NCBI RefSeq assembly: GCF_026230105.1
Contig: NC_079483.1
Span: 14,067,312-14,131,311 of the forward strand
Direction of reading: 5' to 3'
Length of the DNA: 64,000 bases
From: Diorhabda sublineata
Taxonomy: Eukaryota; Arthropoda; Insecta; Coleoptera; Chrysomelidae
The position numbers were made by a program, and so were the translations under genes. Shown here piece after piece: positions 43,101-55,100 of the stretch. Under the pieces are notes generated by a model. It searched no databases. It saw nothing but the letters and a program-made list of their open reading frames with translations, and was not told where the DNA came from. The stretch's first letter is position 1. Each line of letters begins with the position of its first letter.

Positions 43101-46100
43101 ATTAGTTGTAATAACGGTGTAAAAACGACGGCATTTGTTCGTCCATAATGAAAATGTACCTTCCCGTTCGTGTACTATTGTTGCAGAAAAGATAACTGAA
43201 TGGTTTTACTATTTACTAGCTTGAAAACAAATGAAAATCGGATAAACACATATGAGTTTTTTTACATTATTTTCACTTGTAGGTGTAATACACTCCCGGA
43301 GTTTGGTGCGCTCCTCCCGACTCACCCTGTATATATATATTGATTAAAAACAGAGGAACTCGTTATTTAAATATCAAGTGTGTGTATTGTCGCTTGTGTG
43401 TGAATATTGTCTGAGTCTTGCACTCTAGCAATTACGTTACGGAGTTTCGAAATTTGAGAATACAAACGCAATAGAATAACATTTTGCTGAGGATAAAGTA
43501 GAATTTTTTATATGAAATTCATTGAAAACTGTTTATAAATGAAATATAGGTATTTAATATTGGAAATTGTACTTACTTCAATCATTAGAAATGTCGAATC
43601 AGAAATCTAAAAATGTTACCAAGTGATCTGTTGCCAAAATTCTAGATTTTTTAACCTTGTGCCCTTTGATTTTATTGATTTTTAAAGGAGTCTTTAACAT
43701 TTAAAATATCGACCATGTTGTGGATGGTTTATTTGATTTCTTTTATAACATTCTTTAAATAAATTGTATTTTATTCTATAAATAATCGCAGATATTTGGG
43801 GCAATAAATCATTCTGTACTACGTCTAATATGTTTAGTAGTGTATATGCGAAATAGTCCCAGGCCCACTTAATCTATTTTTTTAAAAAGAGAATCTAAAA
43901 TAACATAATAGTTTCTTAAAAATATTCAATACTTGAATATAAACACTTAGGTATGCCCTAGATATAGTCGAAGTTCTCATCTTTTTAAAATGCTTATATT
44001 AGCTTCACTTGTATGTGGGTTTGTTTGTGAGCTTGTTTGTTTGTAACTCTTCTTTGTAGCTTATTACTGTTCGTATATCCCACCACTTTGAATGCGTTCG
44101 TTAGCTGAGTAGTGGGCTAAGGCGTCAACCTCCGGATTTGCCGGTAGTCGCTTCAAATCCCGTTCACGCTGTGAAATTTTTAGAAACTATCACTGCAAAT
44201 TTACATCGAAACAAATTTTACAATTTTACAACTGTTTGCCCTCGGTTGGAGATTTACAATACTAATGACTGTAACAATAAATCGAACTAAAAAGTGGAAA
44301 ATAAATATAATTTAAAAAAACCAAAAAACACGCTTTCATATGACACCAAAAAATGAAAAATATGGTTTAGGAAAACTAAAAAACGCGCTTTTAAAGCACA
44401 TCAAACTAAAAAGTTGAAATAATTTTTTTAATTACGCTTGAAACAGTATGTAATGAACAATAAGACATAACATGAATGTAATTCTTTCGGATCTCTGTTT
44501 CGGTCCCCTACTCTTCCATATTCAAAACTAATAAAAAACTAGTTCTTCGATGGCATTCGCAGAAAACTTTCATTGGAAAATAAACTATAGATTATGAGAA
44601 ATAAAACGTTCTTAGATGCTTGTCTCTACGATGACTCTCAACAAAGTTACTAAAGCTTGTTTTCCCATAGTGCATCAATCCCGCAGTGGCAGGAAAATAA
44701 AAAGGCAACATTACATACTGGCTTTAAATCGCGTTTTGTGAAAAAACGATTAATTTTAGACAACATTTTCCATTTTTATTCTATAAGAATAGACGTTCTT
44801 ATTTTAAACTCAAAATTTGTTTGCTTTCAGCCCTTTGGTAAACAATTTTTTTCTCTAAATGCAGATTATTAAGAAAGTTTGTGGCAATATTGACGTATTA
44901 CAACCCCTGTTTCTCACCTGTTGGATATTTTTTGCCTTGGATTTTGTACTATTTACCCTCTAGATAAGTGCAGCGCCCCACTTTAGTCTTTCTAGCATTC
45001 TTATGCCCCCCTGTGTAACACACATAAAATATTTAATTGTTCTCTTAAGAAACTTTAAATAGGTAATTGTTAACTAAGCACAGTAGATGAGGTGTCATAT
45101 ACACTACGACCCAAAGGATCTATTGTGTTCGAAAAACTGTAAGTAGTAACTAAATTTTCGAAATATATAATGAAAAACTGGAATTCAAATTACAAATAAT
45201 TAGAATTGAAATTTCTGTATCTTAATTTATTATTTCAATTTACTGAGATCTTTATGCTTGATGCTTGCTGCATAGAGATTTTATATTAGGTTCCAATTTG
45301 GTGAGCTCAGTCTAAAGTCTGTTGTGCGTTGTGTTATATTTCTTTTTTTACCAGTAAATAATTTACAGCACCTATTCCACATTCAGCTTAATACGAAAAT
45401 GGAAACGGTAGCAATAGTTTCATTGCACATTTAAATTATTTCGAGTGTTTGATATCTGTTTCCTCACAAAGTCATAACTTTCCTCCTTTTATATCTTCAA
45501 CTGACTAATCATTTTGCAATTCTTTGAGGTCTTCTTGATTCTGCATATTTGATATACCAGAATAAATCGATTTGTCTTGAATCAGCAATACTTTCTTAGC
45601 AGATAGAATATTCAAATGATTGACAATAATAAAGTAAAGCGGTGTGAGTCACTTCTCATTTTTGGAGCCAAGAAACAGTTCAACTCAGTAAAAGTAATGA
45701 AACCATTTATTATAGCTTTTGCATCGACAAAACTTTTATTTGTTTATTGATTTAATATATTTAGTTATTCAAAGATAAATAAATAAAATCAAGTACATAC
45801 CAATGATATCTATATAATTTGTATATTTATTAAATAAGGGAGCTTTTACAACAGTTTGTAAGTAATCTTATTTCAAATTAACACCAACTGTAAGCTCTGA
45901 AATACTACAGCAAGAAGCCCGGGTATCCCGCAGGGTTGTTTACTCAACGACGCCAATACCCAGTTGATATTTTGGTCATATCAAGCCAGATTATACCTAA
46001 TTAAATTTGGCACCGAAATATAGCATCGCTCCCCGTGGGGAGTGGGCACCACGTTGGGAAACACTGCTCTATATGCACCTGATCGAGTCAAATACAATTT

Positions 46101-49100
46101 ATGGACTACCAAAGAATTTTATTTTCCTTAAAATTTACAAAAATAAATTATGAATTTTGAATTATAAAGTGTATATACTTTCTCAAAATGTACAAATGTT
46201 GTTAAGAAGACATGGCACAGATAAAATTTTTTCCCATTACGTTACGCACTAAGGGAATTATCAAACAAGAAAATAAAGCATTTAAACTTTGAACGTTTCT
46301 ATATTTTTTTTTTGACCCAGTACGGATTTTTCCTAAATTCTCTTACAAGGTGATGAGTCAAATTTCAATTTTTCCGTTTCTCAAATTTAAGTAAAAATAA
46401 GAACTTACAACCGTACAAGACATAACCACCAGTATTTTATCATTACTGTTACGTTATATGCGGTTGGAATTAGTAACCCTTAACTTATTAATTTTAAAAT
46501 TATCAGCAACCTCCAACTTTTTCATTATAAAATGCTTTTTATCGTATTAACTTTTATGAAATAAAAATTTAGCTTCGAATATCTATTTATTCAAGAACAT
46601 TTCTTAATATTGAAATTTTTATTTATTCAAATTTATTAGAATGAAACTCTATTATCGATACATAGTTACTTTGGAGATTACTTGTAAGTCATTTTTGCGT
46701 TGACACATCTACTATTATTTTGATTTATTCATATTATAAAATATATACAACCGCTGAAATGAGCGATATGCACTTTGTGGATGATCTCGCAAAAGTTAAA
46801 ACAGTCAAAACATCGAATTGATGCTTCTTCCGCCGTACAGTTCTTGTTTGGCACCCTTTGATTTTTTATTCCTGCAGATCAAAAGTAAAATGCGAAGTCA
46901 ACGTTTTCTACACTAGAAGAAGCGGTTGATGCATTCAAATCACATGTTTTCGGAATGAAAATTAGTTCAAACGCAAGCAAAAGAAAATTGATCTTAATAG
47001 AGAATATTTTGAAAAATATTAAACCCATCTCCAATTATATATGTTTTTATTTGTCTATATCAAACTTATATAGCAACTATATCGACTTAAGTAATACCCA
47101 ATTATAATTACAGAAATTATTAATCCATTAAAGTTTCCGAACGAATTTTTTGAACTTTGCTTGAACTTAGCTATAGTATTTGTTTTAACATTCTTTTTCA
47201 TTTCTTCAAATGATGGTTCTTGTTATCAGATATTGCGGTAAAAACATACTTAACCATAAAATTTTGGTATATGCGGTATCTGCGACTCATAGAATTGAGG
47301 CAGAGTTAATATAGAGATTTTAAGATTTCATGGACTAATGTAAGACATATATACAATTGAAAAATCCATAATTGCAGTCTCTACGTTTTTCAGGACATGT
47401 TTGAATGGCAACCATGCAACACATCTTAAATCTTGTTTCTACTTTTCTCAATTTCCTACTTTGAACCAACATTATCTACCATTGTGTAACGTAACTCGAT
47501 TTAGTTTTGTAGTTGCCATTAACTCTAGTTGTAGTATCTGTTACAATTCCTTAATAAGGTAGCCGTTATTGCCTTACGTTCGCTCCGAAGTCTATGATTT
47601 GAAGCGTTATTCATCACAATAATAATCTGATCTTCTATACGTTGCAGAACGAACTCAATTTACAAGAAATCTCAAAACTTGATACCGAACACAATAATTA
47701 CTAATTTCGTCATTGCAAACACCTTTCTGTCCTCCAGTCTACTCTGCATGATTGGAAACATTGCGCGCGATTGTTCAGTCCTGCTAACAAGCAAAACTGA
47801 GTTTGATATATAATTTATTACTGTAAATTTAATATAATTAATATTAGAAAACGTCAAAATCCCGCTATTCCTTTTGAAACGTGGTACATTAACGGTGTGT
47901 ATGAAGACAATCTTCAAGATATGCCGTGGGCTCTAAAACTATAATTTCTCAATATTAATTATGAACGTCAACTACTGTATTAAATAAATATTGAATGTTT
48001 CTTAATTGACAATTTGATTATAAATTGTGATATAGAAATTTTACATTTATTACCTTACACGGTTTCACCATCTGGGTAAAGTGAACGACACCTATATATT
48101 GCTATCAAATTGTATACGTACATTTGTGCCTGAACTTCAGTTCATTTATCATTTCTACGTGCTTTATTATATTTAATAATTCGTTGAAGAATTCTCGCCA
48201 TTTTCCTATAATTTGATATTTCTGCCATTTATATATGAAGCTTTGACAGACGAGTTATATATAATAATCATAAAATTATAATATCGAAGAATTTTTAAAA
48301 TTCTCTATCTAACCTATATTTTCTTTTTATAGAGTGATGAACTAACGATATTAAGAAGATGTTATCCAGCAATGAGACATGAAGGTGGTGACAAAATTGC
48401 TCCCAAAGACTGTGTCCTTCTTAAGGCAGGACCAAGAAAAAATGATCTTCCGTTTGTAGCAAAAATCGCTGCACTCTGGGAAAATCCTGAAGATGGTGAG
48501 TGATAAATATACTGTCATAGATTTGCAGAACACATTTTTGTGTCAGATATATTGTTCTTAATCAATAAAGTTTTTGAAAAAAGTGGGTACGTAATTATTA
48601 AAAAAGGAATATGGAATAAATCGCTTAGTTAACTATTTTCTCTAATAAAAGATTTCAGTGAACTACTTTGGAAAATATTTTGCTATCTACTTATAATTAT
48701 CGGTTGTTTAATATGGAAATGTAACAAATTAAAAAGAATGGCTGTATAAGAAACAAACTCTGTTTGTGAAGAAGTAGTCAATACTTTGTTTTACAAAATT
48801 ACACATTTGTGAGACCCTTTATCTCAATTACAATATTTAATCTTCTCTTTCAAAATTCCCAAACGCACACAACGTCATTTATTACGTCATGTATCCATCT
48901 GATTATCTATAATCTTTCATTATCTATGATCATCTTTGCGATTTCATGAATTTCTTTCCATTTTACTTTTACCAAGCGAATTTTTATCTTTAATCAATAT
49001 ATGATTAATGCATTGGGGCCATCTTGCGGTTGTACAAGTTTATTTCGAAAAAACATAGTGACAAAAGAAAATATTGGTTTCACCTATGAGATTTCTCAAA

Positions 49101-52100
49101 CGTGAAATTTTTCAGACGTCAAAGACATTTTGATCCAAAAGTTTGTTAAGTCAGGAGCTGTCTCCGTCTTGAAAAATAACTTTGGCCAACAATCGAATAT
49201 AACTAGATTAATATAATTAATCAAATAATGAACCACGAGTTTTTCAGTTGACATTATCATCATACCAAGTTGCTTACAAACCAATTAAACATTATGAAGA
49301 ATGATCAGCAGATGAGCTATCATGAGATTATTATCATAAAGATAGTCTATTTATTCTACATTTATACTACAATTGGAACAAGTTATGAACTTTAACTATA
49401 ACATCAAGTGATACAAACATCCACAAAAAGCACGTATATAAGCTAACAAAGTCGCCAGAATCTCTAGAAGTTTGTGCGACTTTATTTGACGTAGAAAATT
49501 TATGCCCACCTCAAGCAAGTATATTTAAAACAGCTGTACCTACGTCTCTGAGCGAAAGCGGATACAAGCAGGACTAAACAACTTGTCCGAACAACAGAGA
49601 TAAATATCCTTAGACCAATAGCCGGAATAATGCAATTCCTACATTAAACAGGCCTGGACCAGATAACAAATGTAGTCAGATGGGTACGGAAGAGAAGACG
49701 AGAATGGACGGCACATATCAACAGAAAGGTATAGGATCGGCTGATGAAACAAGCATCCAAGGAGAAGCCAACTATCAAAAGATCACCAAGCAGATCTTGA
49801 AAGAGATCCGCCGAATGATGGACATTGACATCCCAAGATAAGACTAAAGAAACTGCATAATGCAGGGGAAGCACTAAAATAAATTGAAGAAGAAGCAACA
49901 ATCCTTTGGTGTACTATAATCTAAAAAATAATGAACCATTTCCGAAAAAAAAAAGATTAGTTTCCATCCAGCAACAAGTTTTTTATCAACGTATTCGTGT
50001 TGTTGTTCTTACGTTCAATCTACTTGAACATAATTATTCTTGAAATTATTTCTCAAAATAGATTGAAGTTACTGAAATGGTCTCCTTCTACTCGTCGCTT
50101 GTGTTTTTCAAATCAAATCTCAATTGTTGGAGGAAAATATAATTTAGTAGAAACATTCTTAAAGACTGATCCTTCATTTTACATATGAAAAATTTTTTCA
50201 GCACAGGTTTTGAATGTTAATCCCTCGAGTTACCAAGTGTAAACCATCAAAATATCGCTCAAGAATTCTTCGTCTTCAAGTACCATACACTTTGCAGCGT
50301 GTAGATGTTCTCTTGTCCAAAACTTCTAATCTACTATCTGCACGACGAAAGATTGTTGCCGCACCGTATCCAGGAATGTTTTTTATGACCTGGTCATCTC
50401 CTTCCGTCAGTATGAGCTTGAGAGTTGAATATCTCGGTCCTCGCAGGATATGTCCCAAATAAGATATTTTTCGTTGCTTAATCACCGCGATCAGTTCTCT
50501 CTCCACACCCATTCTCCTCACTACTTCTTAATTCGTTCATGTGCTCGGTCCATGGGATCCGTAGAAGTCTGCGCAACAGCCATATTTCCATTGCTTCTAT
50601 CCTGTTTAAGGATCTCATTTTCAGGGACCACGTGTCCACACCATACGAAAGGATTGGCCAAATATACAAGTTTCTCTCCCTCAATCTAAGGCTTAGGGTA
50701 ACTTCTCGGTGGTTTAGGAACTTATTTAACTTTGTAAAAGGTGTTTTTGCAATTGCTATCCGAGTTTTAGCTTCTCTCCATGTTATTTCCATTGACATGT
50801 AATTGAGCTTCGCCGTGTTGTTGTCTGCTTATGACCATTAGTTCGGTTTTATGCGCCGTATTTGGTACCAATTTCGTTGATAGAATTGACCAATTCTTGT
50901 AGGTCTTCTCACAAGAATTAATGTTAGTAATTCCATACTATCTTAAACCTTACTAATAATATTATCAAGATAACATTTATGTTCATAATTGTATTATATC
51001 TGATAGAATCAAAGTTAGGTTATGTTTACTTATACGTTTTTCGCTTAAATTTTCTAGGTGAAATGATGATGTCGTTATTGTGGTATTATCGTCCTGAGCA
51101 CACGGAACAAGGAAGGCTACCAATTGATCAGCCAGATGAAGTTTTTGCTTCCAGGCATAAAGATTCAAACAGTGTTGCATGTATTGATGATAAATGTTAT
51201 GTACTCACATTCAACGAGTACTGCAGGTAAATATGAAAATATTGAATTTTCTATGATAATATCACAATTAAGTGAGAGTTGATGATGGGAATTATATTTT
51301 TTCTCATCTTTCAACTATAAATCAAATTATTTTCTATAAAGTATTAAATCCATATATTGCCTAAGAAGATCAGTGTATTAATGAGTCTTTCTAAACTCAT
51401 GCGACGAAATTCTGGAAGGGATTGCTTGTATAAAATTAACATGGGTCTTTTCCATAACAAAATGTTCTCAGTCCACCCTTTTCCGATTTATCACCCTTGA
51501 AAGGTGGTGACTAAAATTTCAGTAAAGTTAGAAACTTGAAATTTTATAATTTTTGTGCGCTTGCCAAAGGACTAACTACGGGTATTTTTTCAAATTACTG
51601 TTACATTATACGGGGGTGAAATTACCAACCCCTACTTTATTTCATATAAAAACTTTTTATATAAAATTATCACTTAAAATCCTTGTTTCATTTAAAAATA
51701 TTTTGTAATCTTAAATTTTCTTCCCTCAACTGAGATTTTAGAAAAAAAATGTCACTACTTTTTAAGGGTGATATTTCGGAAAGGGGTGGGTTGAGAAAAT
51801 TTTGTTATAGAAAAGACCCATCTTAATTAATCTTAATTTCATACGAACAAACACTTCCTGATTTTTGTAATTTAAATTTTGAAAAAAACAAATTCTATAA
51901 AAATTCAACAGTTCAATTAGACGATTTCAATTTAAAAAAAAAAACAAAAGGATATCAACAAAAATCAACAAACTGAATATTTTTGTGTATTGTCACTCAA
52001 AGAGGTTTTTTCATTTATAAGCATTTAGCAGAAATCCACGAGTAATTTGATGCAAAAAAATGTTAAAACACTTTAAATCGAGAGGTCACAGTGCTGTAAA

Positions 52101-55100
52101 TTCAGTTATTTCAGGTGACAAAAGCTGGCTGAATTTTTTAAGCCTATGCATGTGAAAACTAAATAGCTAGATGGGGAACTGAGGTGCATACGCTTGAAAC
52201 GCGGATCTAATATAGTAGCTTTTGTCAAGTATAAATTTTCTTCCAGGAGCCATTGTCATGTAGTCATCCCTTGCAACCAACTAGTTTTTACGGCGATACC
52301 TAATAATGTTGAGGGTTTTTCGTGTTGCATTCGTTGCGCCAGCAAAATAGTAATTGGTATTGCTAAACTAACACTTACCGTATATTATATTTATTGGTCT
52401 TTTCAAAAAAATTCCACATAGCACCTCTGCTGGTTGACATGATTCACATCGTGAAACACAAATTCCAATTTAGAAAAAGGAAAACAAGTCACGAGATTGA
52501 GGTTATTAAATTACCGAGATTACTCGAAAAATGACGGACTATTGCTATATACTCATAAATGCATAGTAAACAAAGCATAATACTCAACAGTCATAGACAT
52601 AGACACATAGACAATACAGTTTTTTTGTTCCTTCCTATTTTTTACGGATTTGGATTCCAGCCACGACAGTTATCGTTTTCGATACAATTTTCGTTACGGG
52701 AAATTTTGTATCGATATTTCGATACGTTTGATCAATACATATATCGGTTAAAAAAATCGATATATTGAATAAAAAATATCGAAACATCGATAGCAAGCCC
52801 ATTCGGATCCACTTGAACAAGGTCCCATAGGTTCTCGCTAGTTATAATATTAATTCTATGATGTATATAATATTACGTCTATTATACTTAAAGTATTTCT
52901 ATACATTATATGGATATCATGAACAGAAACTGAAATATTTCTTTATTTACAATATTGCTAACTTCTGCTTGACTGGATACTCGTCACATTAAACGAGTCC
53001 ATCCCATCGGTGTTAAAAACGTACTTAAATTTATTTTTGAGCGCGTTAATTTTTTACAGTTATTCCTAAGATATAAAAAGTTTTATTGTGTAAACGAATT
53101 TCAGATCTATAAAAGAGGAATGCATTATTTCATTACAACTCAAAGGGATTAGAGGTGTTTTCAAAGACGGTGTTTTGACTTTTTCCGAAAATTCCTACAA
53201 TTATCATGATATAATATCTAATAATTGATACCAAATATTGACAAATCATAATTTCTTTGTTATGAGCACCCTATCTATTTTAAAATATATCGATTTTATA
53301 ATATTTAGTGATTCCAATAATTATAATCTTATTTTAACCAATAGATACGAGGGTTGCCTTTTAATTTTCACAAAAAGTGAAACAGAAACGAATAATTTCG
53401 AAATAAAGTGTTCAATTGCTTTTTTAAATCTTCCTTCTTAAGGTCTACATATTTTTGCACGCTCAAACCAATTCTGGAAACATTTTTTCTACTCTGAAGC
53501 TACATGGTTTTGAAAGTCTATAGAAGCTTCTTGAAATAATGAAAATCGAAAAGTCATTTGGAGATAAATCGGGTGAATATGGACAACGAAACATTAATTC
53601 GATGTTTTTCTACTTCAAATATTTAGTTGTTGACCTGCTTTATGAGAGCTGACATGTGGAATCAATCCATCTGGAGCATATCTTTCTCACACCTAAATAT
53701 TCGTATAAAATCGATTGTATTGCAGTCTGAGATATACTAAGAGACTTTCCTATTTCTCTGTAAGTCATATGCCAATTTTCTTATATCATGTTGCGCACAG
53801 CACCGAAAGAACAATCGATTTTGGCCGACTGTCTGGATATTTATCACTAACGTCATCACGAATGCCGCAAACCAATTGTGAACAGTCTTCTCTAATGGTG
53901 ATTCTTCTTACCAAAAGTACCACGGAACGATTCAATGCATTGTTGTTAAGTAAGACCTTTTTTAAAATCATGAAAAATCATCCAACATAAGCGATAACGG
54001 GTCATTTTCATTCTTTACAGAAACTTTCTCCTTTAAACGTCCACTATCAACAACTCACTCAATTATTGAATTGCTACTGGCTTCGCAATAACAAACGTCA
54101 ATGTTCACAAATACAGTTGTACCACAACGTCACCTATTGTTCGATTCTAAAAACGTAAAAGGCAACCCTTCTACAAAACCTCGATATTATATGCCCAGAC
54201 CTTCATCTGAAGTCATTCTATCTATTGATGGAAAGCGCATCAAAATCTGTTCAGTTGCTTTTGAGTTTATCGCCAACAGAGATACAGAAGCGCTGTACTT
54301 TGTTTTTTTAATATATAGAGAAAAGGTTAAATGAAAAAGCTTAAGAAACACACAATTCAAAAGTGATAATACGAGAAAAGACTTCTTCAATCAAGCAGTA
54401 CGCCACTACATGCACTAGTTTAGATTTATCGAAACAAGTAGTTTCTAAACTTGCGAAGTTGGAGTGCTAACTTAGACTCATGAAATCTTATTTGTACCTT
54501 CTAAACATTAATCAATCTAATAATGTTTTTTGAGATTTATTGACTGGCCCAACCCAAAGCTAAATAAAAATATTTTATAGTTAAGCATGTTCATGCACCA
54601 TCCCACTGCCCAAAAGTTACACGTAGCCTTACCCCAATGCGACTCTGCGTATGAGCAGTCGACGCAGTAGGGCTTAACACACAGAATTGATTTCATTATC
54701 AATATTCTAGAAGTGAATCTAAATCTTGGCCGAATGTTTAATAAGAAATTACCTAGTAATAGTTTTTACTTATTTTATAACACTTAAATAACTCAAATTT
54801 TTGTATTACGGGACTTTTCGTAAACGTAAACGGTACAACCCCAAAAGCGTAAAATAACGGGAGTGTCCCGTTTGAAACAGGACGTATGGCCAGCCTATAA
54901 TTACTGATGAAACACTAAATAATTTATTTTTCTAGGCTGATAACATTCTAATTATTAATGTTTTTTTCAGATACCGCAAAACGTACAAACGCATTGAATC
55001 GGGGATAGAAGAATCATTGCCCTGTATCCCTAATCCTGAACCATATCCTAGATATCACATGCAACCTCCCATGACCTTAGTATCTCCAGAAATGGTTTTC

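Larger units (their letters stand above)
35230..48332 (+). other. wge: wge intron between exons C and D (13.1 kb)
   Basis: Bounded by GTAAGT at 35230 and TATAG at 48332. It contains an inverted-repeat element with an open segment inside, Tc1/mariner relics, a probable solo LTR, a tRNA-like SINE, a hAT-like terminus and a short DDE relic. Confidence 0.7.

Noticed and set aside
44101..44175. Possible functional tRNA-Ser gene
   Set aside because: A- and B-box-like words are present but the anticodon arm and acceptor pairing do not form; better explained as a SINE head.
50539..50802. 87-codon + strand frame in the D-E intron
   Set aside because: Shadow of the antisense LINE reverse transcriptase fragment.
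52090..52425. Possible mariner fragment (GDKSWLNF)
   Set aside because: A GDxSW-like word alone is too short, and the following 75-codon frame does not match the family order.
54850..54900. Transposon terminus at CGGGAGTGTCCCGTTTG, and a similar-looking one at about 30770
   Set aside because: Suggestive palindromic GGAC words but no partner end or element body; not enough to call.
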